DNA of 64,000 nt, from positions 19,987,541-20,051,540 of the forward strand of contig CM047814.1 of NCBI GenBank assembly GCA_026214975.1, in the 5' to 3' direction. Origin of the DNA: Gentiana macrophylla. Its lineage: Eukaryota; Streptophyta; Magnoliopsida; Gentianales; Gentianaceae. Each line of letters starts with the position of its first letter. Positions within the stretch are counted from its first letter, which is position 1. Made by a program: the position numbers and the translations under genes. Shown here in pieces: positions 1-12,494 of the stretch. The notes below the pieces were generated by a model. It was given only the letters and a program-made list of their open reading frames with translations, was not told where the DNA came from and made no database searches.

Positions 1-307
1 GACATTATGTTCCAATGTGGTTTGGCATAGAATCAATCATTTAACATGGTTTCTTATTATATAATTTGTTTTCTTAGGGTTTGCTGCAAACCCTAACACA
101 TGCACATAAGTTTAAATTTTTTTAATAGTGCTTTACATAAAACCACAACAAGGTAAAACATTTTTTTTTTTTTTTTTTTGAAGGGAACATTTTTTACAAA
201 ATAAGCTCAAACAGGGTAAAATGTTTCGTACCGACAAAGTGTCGTTTCCTGAAATATTTTTTATCGATATATTATTCTTTTACACAAGAAATCTTAAATA
301 AATAAGC

Positions 308-339
<32 letters not shown>

Positions 340-1159
340 AAATAAACCAAAATGAAAGTTGAGGCGAAAAGTGATCTTGTTCGCAGCATAGAAAGATTTT
401 ATGCACAAGAACGGTTGTAGGAAGATTATGCACTAAAGCGTATATTAGAGAAGGCTTTTTTTTTTTTTTACATAATACACATTTATCGTATATGAGAATA
501 TAAGAGAGATTAAAAATGAATGATTGTAATATATCTCATTTGATACAACCTTCATACAGCGGTTGTATTATAAAATTTTCCCAATGAATTCCACTCCAAA
601 CATATCGATTGCCTTAATTATAGCAAGCCTTTCAAAGAGTCCCAAGTATATAACACAAAATTACATTACGAACTTTTGTTTGTTTGTTTTTTTTTTTTCT
701 TTTTCTCCGGAGAACCTTTTGCTACTATCTTAAACTCGCCGGATTCGATGTGAAACGTAATCTGCAAGCAAAAATGATAGTACACATCTTCTTCACAGCA
801 TACCAGCAAAACCATGGATCATTGGGTATATGTATATGATTCATCTCAGGGCCAGGCGGACCAACAGCCGGTTGGGGGTTGAATTTTGTATCAAAATAAT
901 TTAGTTTTGTTGAAATAAAATAAAATTATATATATATAAAAACACTACTAATCTTCTTTTCGATCCCTAGATCTTCGAATATATACTTCGTTGATCTTCT
1001 TGAGAATAATCCAACTGTAATCTCACTGCATTATCGCTTATAATCACCTTCATCCATGGAATCAGAAGAACGATACTAAATTTGAGAACTAAAACATAAT
1101 ACAATATTTCATCTGTTCACAGAATCATGCATATATAAGAAGGTAGAGTAAATGCACAT
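1..1159. other. Intergenic DNA downstream of the 1160-1594 gene
   Basis: No gene is visible. The stretch is AT-rich with homopolymer runs (T-run near 162-179, A-run near 309-338, T-run near 455-470). It should contain the 3' UTR of the minus-strand gene that ends at 1160. No coding stretch, RNA gene or clear transposon end was recognised. Confidence 0.5.
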
Positions 1160-1594
1160 TTAGATATTGGAGTTTGATTTGAAGGTGGTCTGAGGAAGTG
1201 TTGCAGCAGCATTGTTGTCGGCGCCGGAGCCAATGAGCTTTCCGATCTCTTTTTTGGCCTTGTAAAATACGTGTCTCCAGTTGCCTTTGTTATGGTAACC
1301 CAATAGCGAAGTTGCCTCTTCATTCATCTCTAGATCTTTGGCGAAATCTGGCTTTTTAGATAGAATCTTAGCCAATCCCCAATTCCACCAACCCCTTGCC
1401 GTGTTACCTGCATACTCCATTGATTTTGACGATCGGGGAAAAGTCCATGAGGTGGCTCCACCGCCACCTCCGCCGGTTGATGCGGAGAAGGAAAAAGATG
1501 AGAGTCTTCTTCGAATGCCTTGAACTCCGATGATCTTGCTGGAATCTGAGCTGGTGATGGTGCTGGAAGTGGATGTGGACAACGGAATACTCAT
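1160..1594 (-). CDS. Small plant-specific protein, function unknown
   Basis: A single-exon gene of 144 residues. The N-terminal third is Ser/Thr-rich and low in complexity, with a short poly-Gly run near residues 42-47, and looks disordered. From about residue 59 there is a compact block with MEYAGNTARGWWNWGLAK, then NEEATSLLGYHNKGNWRHVF, rich in Trp and basic residues. This arrangement matches a family of short plant proteins, sometimes labelled stress-induced, whose biochemical role I do not know. The start codon is the first Met of the open frame. No signal peptide or membrane segment is visible, so a cytosolic or nuclear location is inferred. The frame is intact. It sits just outside the Harbinger-like element that starts at 1940. 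Confidence 0.75.
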   Translation of the reverse strand: MSIPLSTSTSSTITSSDSSKIIGVQGIRRRLSSFSFSASTGGGGGGATSWTFPRSSKSMEYAGNTARGWWNWGLAKILSKKPDFAKDLEMNEEATSLLGYHNKGNWRHVFYKAKKEIGKLIGSGADNNAAATLPQTTFKSNSNI

Positions 1595-1765
1595 GTTCTT
1601 GATCTTGAATGTTTTAAGTTTTAGGAGATTAATTGAGTAGTGGAAGTAGCGAAAACAAGTGAATTATAGTGCAAGTCTTTAACTCGAAGACACCGACAAG
1701 GGAAAATGAAAATGATTGAAGTGAAATGATTTGGTACCACATTAATTTTTAGCAGAAATGATACG

Positions 1766-1771
1766 TTTATA
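1766..1771 (-). promoter_or_regulatory. Candidate TATA box of the 1160-1594 gene
   Basis: On the minus strand the sequence reads CTATAAACG, about 170 bases upstream of the start codon at 1594. That spacing would give a 5' leader of roughly 140 bases. This is a motif match only. Confidence 0.3.
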
Positions 1772-1831
1772 GTTGATTTTTTTGTTTATTTAATTAAATT
1801 GTGTGTTTAATATCATTTTACACAGAACCAC

Positions 1832-1914
1832 CGTAGCCAAAGTTGTCTCCGTAATATCTTGTAAAGACCATAATGATGCCGCCGTTGTGGCCATAGTTGT
1901 CTCCGTCATATCTT
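1832..1914. repeat. Two 29-bp direct repeats upstream of the small gene
   Basis: Copies at 1832-1860 and 1886-1914 share the core AGTTGTCTCCGT and ATATCTT with a few changes, about 54 bases apart. They lie between the small gene and the Harbinger-like element. They could be a promoter duplication or old repeat debris; no function is evident. Confidence 0.5.
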
Positions 1915-2193
1915 TTCGGTGAGCTATATAACATTCTTATGTCATGTTTGTTAGGAGAGAATGAAATTTAATGATTTTTAATACTATTCTAATGTTTGTA
2001 TGTGATTATGAGGTAAGAGAATGATATGAAAAATTTTATTTTCAATCATTCCAAAAATGAATGGAATAAAATGAAAGCAGACAAAACATGTGGGTGATGA
2101 GGTAAGATTGGGTGGGTGGTAGGGTAGGGTATGTGATGTAGTAGGGTAGGGTGGGTGATGGTGGAGTAGAGCTAGTATGTTGTGGGGTAAACA

Positions 2194-2227
2194 TACTATA
2201 AATAAATGAACCCAGCCCGCTACCACA
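2194..2227 (-). repeat. Stub of LTR-element leader outside the 3' LTR
   Basis: The sequence just outside the LTR at 2228, including CCCGCTACCACAC preceded by ATAAATAAATG, resembles the internal leader and primer-binding region at 9425-9463 (CTCTGCTACCACA preceded by TATATAAATTG). A leader-like segment beyond the downstream LTR is not expected of a simple insertion. Confidence 0.5.
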
Positions 2228-3956
2228 CGAAGGATGCAGTTCTTAGATCTAAACGAAGTTAGATCTACGCAAATGGATGGATCACGATTCATATATCACA
2301 ATACATAATTAAAGGACTTAGAAATCTACTGAGGGGTTTAAGATTATGTTACCAACAACGGGAAAAGTCGCTTGATCTTCCGATGTGTTCTCCAAACTTG
2401 GTTGGTGGACACTTCTTCGATAAACGAATCTCCTCGATATGCAACACTAAGAAAAACTCCAAGTTTTTCTTCCTCTAAAAACCCTGCAACAAGAGAAACA
2501 AATTTTTTTCTCTCATTTTTTAATAAGTGGTCGAATTATGCCAATATATTAGCGCTTTTATAACTCTCTTTTATATAGGAGAGTAATCCTCGTCTCCAAG
2601 GATTAAATAATTAAGAGATAATTATTTCATTAATCCTTTATTCCAAATAAAAGATAAATAAAATGATTATCCCAAACAAATTAGGATAAATCATATTATA
2701 ATCTAATATTCCATGAATTATCAATTAACAAATAAAAGATAAATCACATGTCAAATAATTATCCAAGAAAACTAATTTCTCTCTAATTAATTGACTCACA
2801 TTGGCGCCACATTAAGGGTTTACTAAGCCGCACATAAAATGTCTTTTATGTGTATTATATTATTTAAATTTCAACTAAATAATATTCATGCATATCAATT
2901 AATTAATTAAACCAATTAATTATCACTTTGAGGCCCAAATAACAAGATTATTAGTCCGAATTACGTGTCTCATATCGGGACCATGGACCTATGTGAGTGA
3001 AATTCCAATAATTAATTATTCATCGAACGTAATAAGCACATTAATTATTAATTCGGGATTACGCCACCATAAACCCGAAATCGAACTCTACCGATTATAG
3101 ATGTATACTTATACTCAACCCATAGAGTGAATAAGCGTTCATTGATATAATCACTACATACGGATTAACCTCCATAGATCGTCCATTCGAGTGGGAAGTC
3201 TCCGTGAACCCGACTTCGAATATCTTATCCTTATTTACCATCAACCCCTCGATGATCAATTAGTGCACATATATCGACTAGTAGCTAATTAGTCAAATGC
3301 GAACTCCGGGATCGATCACTTTCTTAGGGCTAACAAATAAAGGGATTGTCTCTACTTCCCGCAGGAAGGAATGGATTCCATGTCTGTGAAGATCGTAACT
3401 ACTCACTCATCCGGAGATAGTGCCAATGAGAAGTGGCTTGGAACACATATTAAAGTGAACCGTAACTAACACGCCAAACACTACCCGGGACAAGCAAAGA
3501 TCCCCGTGATCACCTCGGGATTAAGGTTGATCCATATATGATATCTAATGATTTAATAAGATTCCTCGACACGGAATTATATCGAGAAAAAGCAGATTAA
3601 ATCGGTCGAGTCTATATGAATGCCATCATATATAAATGCCCCACATAGGTACCCTCACCGACAGTCCGGATAAGACTATCACACCCTAAGGTGTTCAGGT
3701 GCATTATTGGTGTTTTAATCAAGAGACCCTAAACTCGATTAAATTCACCACGGACTAATGATTTAAGTATATCACCACTAACTCAATCCTCACGTGCATG
3801 CCATACACCGAGTTAAGCGGTTACATCTTGATATACTTAGGGTTTGCAAAGTGATGTATTATTTACAAGCACAAAGCAAGTAATAAGGTGAGATAAAATC
3901 ATCATCCATTGTTAAAAACAATTACACAAATTGTCTTTTCGGCACTACACCTAACA
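2228..3956 (-). repeat. 3' LTR of the LARD-like element
   Basis: Aligns along its length with 9464-11191. Most differences are short blocks of 2-6 bases and small indels separated by long identical runs, not scattered single transitions. Its outer end reads CGAAGG where the partner reads TGAAGG, so the terminal TG is mutated. Its inner end is ...CCTAACA at 3956. Confidence 0.85.
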
Positions 3957-3967
3957 ATCTCCCACTT
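3957..3967 (-). promoter_or_regulatory. Polypurine tract of the LARD-like element
   Basis: Minus-strand AAGTGGGAGAT directly abuts the LTR start TGTTAGG. Position and composition match the plus-strand primer of Copia-type elements. Confidence 0.75.
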
Positions 3968-4984
3968 GCACGAAATGACAAGCAACGATTGTTTTAGAGC
4001 ACACCCTTTCTCATCTTATTCACAACACTCTCCCACTTGCTCTAAAAGCATATGAGACATATCCATCAATTCCGCACTCTCCAAGCACTCGACTTGGTAC
4101 ACTCGATTAGTTAGGTTGTCGACTCGAGACGATCTTTAGGATTGAAACGTAGGCGGTCCTTCCAATCAGCGGTACTCTCTCTCAATATGCTTATGACTTC
4201 TTATGGTGAAAGATCCTTCTAAGCTATCTCTTCACTTGTTTTTCACGATGAAGTGATATCGGCTTATCGGACACTGGAATTACTCCAGGACTAAAAAAGG
4301 AAATTCTAAGCATTATGAGTAAACACCGAGCCCGAGATCAACTTAATGATCATCCTTAATCGACTACAAGTCGAATCATCAGTAGTCAACCATATTCAAG
4401 TTTGCACTGAATATACAAGCATATGATTCCTCGTTCTCTAAAGATACTTGAGGACGTATTAAAATGCTTTTCAATGCACGAATCCGAGATTCGACTACTA
4501 TTGACTTGTGATAACCTGACTTGCCGTTATCCAAGAGAGACTCTATCCCATTTTCTCTTTATCCGGAGATTTAGAGAATCATTCCTGAGAGGTAGGGTAG
4601 GACAACTCTCGATGAATGCTGCAACCATATATGCATAATCATCTTATTCAATAAGATCGGTGGGATAGCCAATGACTCATTCTCGTGAATTTGACCGAAT
4701 CAAATTCTTAGAATAAAGTCCAATTCTCTCATCTAGAGAATCTTGACCTGTCAGTTTCCGACTTCAGATAGCACACACATGTTGTTTCCAACCGTTTTAG
4801 TGTTATCATTTATGAACACTAATACTACTACTACATTACCAATATTGATATCCATCTACGAAAAACTTATCAATATTTTGGTCAAGTCCACATATTTTAA
4901 AACATGTGACTTTTAAATGACCGAGAGGTTCTCTTAAATCCACAAAGGATATAAGCCATGGCAGCCTCCTACCAAAGTGGTCTT

Positions 4985-5172
4985 CTCGAATGAATTAAGA
5001 TATCGTTAGTCTCGCAAAAAGGTCTTAGGGAATCACCCTATCTTACGCTTTGTAACTGAATCCCTTATTCATTCTCACTAAAACCCTTCTATTCTCGAAT
5101 GAATTCAGATTCCGTTGTTCGGCAAGAAAGTCTCAGGGAATCACCCCTATTTTCTCGCTTTTAACGAAATCT
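4985..5172. repeat. Near-tandem duplication, unit about 109 bp
   Basis: CTCGAATGAATT begins both units (4985 and 5094). In each it is followed by a TCGTTAGT or CGTTGTTC stretch, then TC(T/A)TAGGGAATCACCC-like sequence and a CTTT-rich end. The copies have diverged. Confidence 0.5.
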
Positions 5173-8100
5173 AGCAAGATCGAGTGGTGAGAGAGTTCAA
5201 GGTCCGGTTAACTCTCTACTTGTCGTGAATCACCCTATACCACTCAACTGCGTTGAAAGTTTAAACTTTCCTATTCATTCGACTCTTTTCCATGTAGATC
5301 CAATTGCTCCCACCTGGCCTGAGACACTCAGGTGGTTCTACAAGAGGTGAATGTAACTCGAGTACCAAAACTCCATTCACGTGGTTAAGGTTTTCAAGCC
5401 AACCTCTATAATCGTAATCCTATACACCACAAAGAGCCACAAAGTTATCAATCACCCCAGCCAGACTATAAAGTCCACACAACCATAATGGGTCAATGGT
5501 TAAACCATACTCCCACTGCGCTCGGGTGGATTGACATTCGATCTAGTAGTATTTATCAGTGTAATCACCAACAACCGATGTTGGACGTGGTTTGATTAAA
5601 TCAAATAGTAACTTCCTTTGCGTAACCGTTCTCCAAGGTCTAAGGCTGTTACTTATAGATTCTATCAGAAGCCTTGTGACAGTTCAACCGTCACTTTCTG
5701 ATCTCAAGAATCTTATAACCAACCTTCACTCGTCTCATTAAGATATTTCACGAACATTCAAAATCTGAACATATGCATGAAAATCTGTCGTCCTACCTTC
5801 AAGCATTAAATGCTAAATGCCTATATTTACGGAAGTGGTGTGAACCGAATTCACTCCTTATCCATAAATTCACTAGCATCTTCAGGTAGACTTCTCGGTT
5901 TACATAATAATGTTAACCGTTATTTTGCAACCAATTATCTTAATCGAGTTTAACGATTGTATTGTAGCACATTAATAACTATATCGGGCAAGTGTATGGT
6001 TTCTTCCTCGGTGGAAAAACATTCCACTAGGAGGCGAGCCGAGCATCACCCTAAGACTATGCGATAGCCTATTTACGAGCATGGAATACTCTACTCTCCG
6101 CTAAAATCAGAGACTCCTCCTCGTATTCTTTTCGATAAACTAAATCGCGTTTGAGTAGTTATCGACAAAAATGTCACCACTCAAAATCTCCCACTAGCTT
6201 GTATCTCTCACTAGACCCCGAAGGTCATGGTGAACAAGCTATGTTACCCTTCAAAACTATTACCCTTTCCCGATTGAAAGGAAACTTAGTCATTGTTCCT
6301 TTGAGATAGTGTTCCAAGAGTCGGGAGATAGGAATCACCCTTAGCCGATCATCGTGTCTTATCTCAGGATATATGCACTAATTAATAGATATTGAAGGGT
6401 CGTTAATCTTAATACGGAAACCTTTTACCTTTAATAGTTTTAGATGTGTTACACATACCTATTCAATTTGTTCTAAGTGGTTCGACTTTATCAAACAAAA
6501 GTCCGAGTCTCGGATTCGTACTACAAATGTCATATTCACTTTCTATGAGGCAACAATATATCGAGTTGAAAGTGAATCCAATTGTTTCAACGAATCAGAA
6601 ACGAAAAATAAATTTTTCTCGTGATTTTCAGAGATAGAATCGAAATTCATTTCCTTATATCACTCCCACTATTCTATTTGAAATTACGCCCATTGTTACT
6701 TTATTAATGCACACTTCATTGTTCTTCCAAAGAACTAAGCCACCGAGTCAAGTTACTCGGTTAAGAAAGTTGCTAAGGATTCATTGGTTAGTGATCCAAA
6801 TCACTTATCCTATAGTTTCTTTAATTAATGTTTCGGTTTAGCCTCAAAACTTTAGTTAAGATGATTAACACTTATAGACATTCTTTCCCATTCTTAACTT
6901 TCCTTAAAAGGAAATAGTCTTGAACTAGTAGATTCGTTTGAGTAGACACTACTCGTGAAGCGTGGGATGTCTAATGAAAGTGTTATCCAGTGGGATCGAT
7001 TTTCTAATAAATTAGAAAAACATAATATAAAAGCTCCCACTAGTTTATCGGTTCCAAATACCCGTCTAACTAGCGACACTTTAATTTATGATTCTCCAAT
7101 TTTTCTATCGAGAAAATTTCTCGTGTAGACACTACACAATTTCACTAGAAGAATTTTATCGTCCCAATCATCTTTCAAACTAACTACGGTTGTCTCTCGC
7201 TTGCAGACGAGTGACAAAGATGACATGTCTTGTTTACGTCACTTAAGTCTTGAAGGCTCAAGAGAAATATCCTTCCGAAAAATTAATCGCATGTGAGATT
7301 AATAGGTACAACGTTCTAGTTACTAACCACTTTTAACGAAGTCATTACTAGTCAATTTTACACTAGCGATCTAGCACCTGTAGAGATATATATAACAGCT
7401 TGTAAATAAAATTGTGAGAATAAATCCAAATTATACACTACTAAAATTTTAGGAACATAAACTAAATACTTATAGTCTATCCTACCGCTCCAAGGATTTA
7501 ATCTAACGCCTCAGTGCCGCCTTAGGGTAGGTCAAAGAGGTTTTGATTAATATTGAAGATCGATTGAGAATCGAACATCTCATTTGTGATCTTCAATCAC
7601 CTTTCCTTTTCAGCCAAGGTACTTTAAAAATACCGCTTTATGAGTGTGACCTCACATGCCTCGATTTTTAGGTAGACCCGAGTGTGTGCGCTTAGGGTCG
7701 GTCGGTGACCCGACGAGTACCCAAAATCCTATCCTTTCGGAGTTCAAGCCTTGAATTTTGATAGCGGTGAAGGCCTTCCTTAGGGGCGAAATCAAAGCCG
7801 CACGAGGCGTCACCATTCTCTCACGTTGCTTGTGTCAACGGTAGAGGCCGTGGGGTCGGCCGTCGCGCCTCCCGCTCCCACTCAATATTTTGAAAAAGTG
7901 GTGGGTTTCATCGATCACGTTTTGGACTTGATGTTACATTAAGGAACAATAAATCATAGGCCCGAATGTTGTCGGTTATGTGGGCTAGCCCACCCGACCT
8001 ATTCGTTAGAACATATGTGGCCGCCGGACGGGTCAAGGCTAGGAGAGGTCCGTTGAGCCGTAGTGGCTCTTCGGATGGCTCAAGATTGCTGCACTTGCAA

Positions 8101-9445
8101 ACGCCACACGTGGAGGTGAAGTCGATTGAGCCGTAGCCATGTTGACCACCCAACCGTGGTTAAACCACTTTCGAACCTTTTGCCCGTGATTATCCGATCC
8201 TTAAACATCAAACTTTCACGTAGACACTACGGAACAAAAAACGCAATCTCGTCTTAGGTAAGGTGGAATTCACCGAGAATCCAACACCTTAACCACGAGG
8301 TTTCGGGATTTTACTCCTTATGCTTTCGCAGAGTGGGATTCACCGAGAATCCATCACCCAACCTCGACGATTGAAAAACCCGTGTTCCTCGGTTTTACCC
8401 TAATTAGTTTCTAATTAATATCAAACAATTAATTAAAACTAATCGTGTGTTTTATACATGCCTAACTAATTCCTCGAATTAATTTCTACATGTATGCATA
8501 TGGAGTGGAATTGATGATATGATGCATGTCATGGCAATTTTCCGGTTCTACTCATACAATCTACACATGTATACTAGTGCGGAAAATAAACACTTGAGAT
8601 GGACCGTTTGGCACTTCGTAACTAATCTATTCGAAAATAAATTAAAACCCTAATCTGCAGCTGTTAAGAATCTTCGACAATCGGCATATCAAACAAACTT
8701 GGATCGGGACGAAACTTTCCAGATCTGATCTTCATTCTTCGGACTTCAAGATGGACGGTCGGATCGGAGCTTTGACTTGTCAATCTTCCTCAGTGAGCCG
8801 CCCAACTTGCTGCTGAAACAGACTCTTACAGCAGCGCATCATATACTTCCCAAGGCCGATCGGGGATCAAGTTGAATCCCGATCGTCCTGAAAATTTTAT
8901 CTCACGTCCAAAACTCCATGATTATCGATCTGACCGGTCGGATTTGCGTTTCATCGGTCCAAACTCTCCCAGAAATTCGAGGAAGTCACAGGTAGGGTTT
9001 CTGTGAATCCTGCGTTTTTCTGTTACAGCTGCCTCTTCTCGTCAACGAACGGACATCCAAACGGACTCTGATCGTCGCCAAATTTTGTGGGATTGTTCAT
9101 TAACTTCTAATATTAATTCTGACCGGAGGGATCTTTGTTTTAACGGGTCAAACTACGAAAAAAACGAAAACACTATACAGCTGCTAAACAGATCTATTTA
9201 CAGGAAATTAAAATTGCAATAATAAATAAATTACATAATTTTCTATACTCATATGAACGAATTTTCATCGTTTATATGAGTTTTTACAATAGATCTAACG
9301 GGAACGCGGTGCCAACCCCAATCCATCTCTTCAACCATAGCAATTTAAAAATTATTAATGCATAATAATAAGTAAAATATCACCTACATGCAATTCCACT
9401 CCTTTAAATCGTTTAACTACGATTATGATTATATAAATTGTGGAA

Positions 9446-9461
9446 CCTGGCTCTGCTACCA
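9446..9461 (-). promoter_or_regulatory. Primer binding site of the LARD-like element
   Basis: Minus-strand TGGTAGCAGAGCCAGG lies two bases after the CA that ends the 5' LTR. It differs from the usual TGGTATCAGAGC initiator-Met site by one base in the first twelve. Confidence 0.75.
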
Positions 9462-9463
9462 CA

Positions 9464-11191
9464 TGAAGGATGCAGGTTCTTAGATCTAAACGAGTTAGAT
9501 CTATGCGCAGCGAATGGATCACGATTCATATATCACAATACATAATTAAAGGACTTAAGTACTACAAGGGGGTTTAAGATTATGTTACCAACAACGGGAA
9601 GAGTCGCCTTGATCTTCCGATGTGTTCTCCAAACGGCGGTTGGTGGACACCCTTCTTGATAAACGAATCTCCTCGATATGCAACACTAAGAAAAACTCCA
9701 AGTTTTTCTTCCTCTAAAACCCTAGAGAAGAGAAACAAATTTTTTTCTCTCCTTTTTTAATAAGTGGTCGAATTATGCCAATATATTAAGGCTTGAGAGA
9801 ACTCTCTTTATATAGGAGAGTAATCATTGTCCTCCAAGGATTAAATAATTAAGAGATAATTATTTCATTAATCCTTTATTCCAAATAAAAGATAAATAAA
9901 ATGATTATCCCAAACAAATTAGGATAAATCATATTATAATCTAATATTCCATGAATTATCAATTAACAAATAAAAGATAAATCACATGTCAAATAATTAT
10001 CCAAGAAAACTAATTTCTCTCTAATTAATTGACTCACATTGGCGCCACATTAAGGGTTTACTAAGCCCACATAAAATGTCTTTTATGTGTATTATATTAT
10101 TTAAGCCCAACTAAATAATATCCATGCATATCAATTAATTAGCCCACCAATTAATTATCACCGAGCGCCCAAATAACAAGATTATTAGTCCAATTGAAGT
10201 GTTTCATATCGGGACCATGGACTCTATAACCAAGAAATCTCCAATAATTAATTATTCATCGAATGAATAAGCACATTAATTATTAATTCCGGGATTACGC
10301 CACCATAAACCCAAATCGAACTCTACCGATTATAGATGTATACTTATACTCAACCCATAGAGTGAATAAGCGTCCATTGATATAATCACTACATACGGAT
10401 TAACCCTCCATAGATCGTCCATTACGGAGGGAAGTCTCCGTGAACCCGACTCGAGAATATCTTATCCTTATTTACCATCAACCCACGATGATCAATTAGT
10501 GCACATATCGACTAGTAGCTAATTAGTCAAATGCGAACTCCGGGATCGATCACTTTCTTAGGGCTAACAAATAAAGGATTGTCTCTCTACTTCCCGCGAG
10601 GAAGGAATGGATTCCATGTCTGTGAAGATCGTAACTACTCACTCATCGAAGATAGTGCCAATGAGAAGTGGCTTGGAACACATATTAAAGTGAACCGTAA
10701 TTAACACATCAAACACTACCCCGGGACAAGCAAAGATCATGTGATCACCTCAGATTAAGGTTGATCCATATATGATCATCTAATGATTTAATAAGATTCC
10801 TCGATTACGGAATTATATCGAAAAACAGATTAAATCGGTCCACCCTATATGAATGCCATCATATATAAATGCCCCACGTAGTATTTCTCACCGACTTGGT
10901 CCGGATAAGACTATCACACCCTAAGGTGTTCAGGCGCATTATTGGTGTTTTAATCAAGAGACCCTAAACTCGATTAAATTCACCACGGACTAACAGATTT
11001 AAGTATATCACCACTAACTCAATCCTCACGTGCATGCCATACACTGAGTTAAGCGGTTACATACTGATATACTTAGGGTTTGCAGCAGTGTATTATTTAC
11101 AAGCACAAAGCAAGTAATAAGGTGAGATAAAATCTGTCATCCATTGTTAAAAACAATTACACAAATTGTCTTTCGGGCACTACACCTAACA
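9464..11191 (-). repeat. 5' LTR of the LARD-like element
   Basis: Runs from TGAAGG (plus strand) to ...CCTAACA, so the termini are TG...CA. It is homologous over its length to 2228-3956. Confidence 0.85.
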
Positions 11192-11324
11192 GTGATATGT
11201 AAGGAACGGTGGGTAGAGTATGGTAGAGTGGTGTGGTAAGGTAAAATGGGTGGGGTAGGGCTACCCCACACCTAACCCCACATCTTACATCATATTCTAC
11301 CTTATAAACTAATACTGTGGTAAA

Positions 11325-11900
11325 TATCACGGGTGCGGTATTTGTATGATTGTGTGGATATCTGGCTTAGTGTTTACGTGTTTGATGCTTAAAGTTCAAG
11401 AAATAGCTACGATGATTAGCAAGAACAATATGCATATGTGTGAGAGAGTGTTTGGCGACAAATTGGCAGAGCTTGGCTGCGTAATTCAATTATCAGTCAT
11501 CTTCGAAGAGGGTTAGTGCCGCTATTTATAGGGCTTACATAGTCGGTTACAAGGCGGAAAGTAAAATACAAGCAGTACATAAAGATAAGGCTGTGGGTCG
11601 AGTTCTCCATCACCCGAGTTGACTTGTACTTCGAATCTTGCGAGTTCATCGCCTGAGACTTGACTTTGATACCTAATAGAGTGGGCTGCAAATTGAAGGG
11701 CGGGCTTGGTCGGCCCTCAATGCTTCGTCTTGCCTTGTACGGCGTATGAAGGCTGTTGGTGCCCTTTACCTAATTGACTACAGATGTCGGCATAAGATGG
11801 TCTTGATTATTCTTGGCCTTACTTGTCCTACTATAACGCGAGATGATCGAACCAAGGACCCTACTCACTATTGGGCCCCTTAGAGGTGGTCCAACATGAA
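11325..11900 (-). other. Possible solo LTR or small insertion in the MITE arm
   Basis: This stretch interrupts GT-rich MITE-type sequence seen on both sides (to about 11300 and from about 11930). On the minus strand it holds CCCTATAAATAGCGGCAC near 11515-11535, a good TATA-type promoter like those in LTRs. No coding frame is seen. I could not find a convincing terminal pair or target duplication, so the class is uncertain. Confidence 0.3.
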
Positions 11901-12134
11901 TCCGCGGGAGCATTTACTGGTTTGGCGTATCATAAACCATATCATACCCTACCCCACCCAACATTAATCTACTATCATGCCCAACTCATCACTCAATGTG
12001 TCACCTTTTACATAATTTGTCATTCCATTATTTTACATTTCAAACGCAGTAATTGAATTAATTTATTTCATTCCATTCCATTGCTATTATTTTATTTTAT
12101 TTCATTATATTCTTGCATAACAAACATGACATTA

Positions 12135-12490
12135 GTATACAACTATCATATGACATTAGATATATTAGGTCTTAAGTAACACACATTTTACTAATAACAC
12201 ACCCACGGTATCACGCTAAAAATCAGTTTTTAAAACTCAATGGGTGTGCATATTTAAGATCTTAAAAGCCAATTTGCAGGGATTATCACCTATTATGTCT
12301 CACGCTAAAAAACAATTTTTCAAAATATCGTTTATAAAACCTATATTAATAAAATTGAGTGGTTGTGAATGCCAAATTGATTTTGGGCTGCCGGGTTAAA
12401 TTACTTTTTTAACCTATGTACTGATTATTAAGGCTTTGAAGAAGTTTATTTGGATATAAGCTTTTCCATAAGAGATCATTTTTATATCCA
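12135..12490. other. Intergenic DNA, nothing recognised
   Basis: AT-rich sequence between the right end of the Harbinger-like element and the telomere-like tract. It contains two diverged copies of a CACGCTAAAAA motif (near 12210 and 12300) but no gene or RNA. Confidence 0.4.
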
Positions 12491-12494
12491 TATT

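Larger units (their letters stand above)
3957..9445 (-). other. Interior of the LARD-like element, no coding capacity
   Basis: About 5.5 kb without a frame longer than about 85 codons and without recognisable protein motifs. The octamer AGTGGGAG (minus strand) recurs seven times between 3957 and 7880, in the same orientation as the polypurine tract. There is a 109-bp near-tandem duplication at 4985-5172, and a smaller one built on ATTCACCGAGAATCCA around 8270 and 8339. These repeats could be structural or packaging sequence of a non-autonomous element. That is inference. Confidence 0.6.
2228..11191 (-). mobile_element. Non-coding LTR retrotransposon (LARD-like, Copia-type signals)
   Basis: Two direct LTRs of about 1.73 kb (2228-3956 and 9464-11191) bracket about 5.5 kb of interior. 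Read on the minus strand, the 5' LTR (9464-11191) begins TGTTAGGTGTAGTGCC and ends in CA. It is followed two bases on by TGGTAGCAGAGCCAGG, a variant of the initiator-tRNA-Met primer site common in Copia elements. The 3' LTR is preceded by the purine tract AAGTGGGAGAT. The interior has no long frame on either strand and no recognisable gag, protease, RT or integrase motif, so it would depend on another element for mobility. Flanking 5-mers do not match, so no target duplication supports the ends. It is inserted in the Harbinger-like element at 1940-12131. Confidence 0.8.
1940..12131. mobile_element. Harbinger/Tourist-like MITE, split by nested insertions
   Basis: A perfect 14-bp terminal inverted repeat, TGTCATGTTTGTTA, lies at 1940-1953 and in reverse complement at 12118-12131. 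It is flanked on both sides by the trinucleotide TTA (1937-1939 and 12132-12134), the 3-bp TWA target duplication typical of PIF/Harbinger and Tourist elements. Subterminal sequence on both arms is rich in GGGTAGGGT/GGGTGGG runs in opposite orientation, and GGAATG/GAAATAAAAT tracts also correspond. The present 10.2 kb span is due to the LTR element at 2228-11191 and probably a further insertion at about 11.3-11.9 kb. Without these the element would be a few hundred bases. No transposase frame is seen, so it is non-autonomous. Confidence 0.75.

Noticed and set aside
7908..8153. An 81-residue protein in the LARD-like interior
   Set aside because: It has no family resemblance and lies in an element with no other coding sequence; probably chance.
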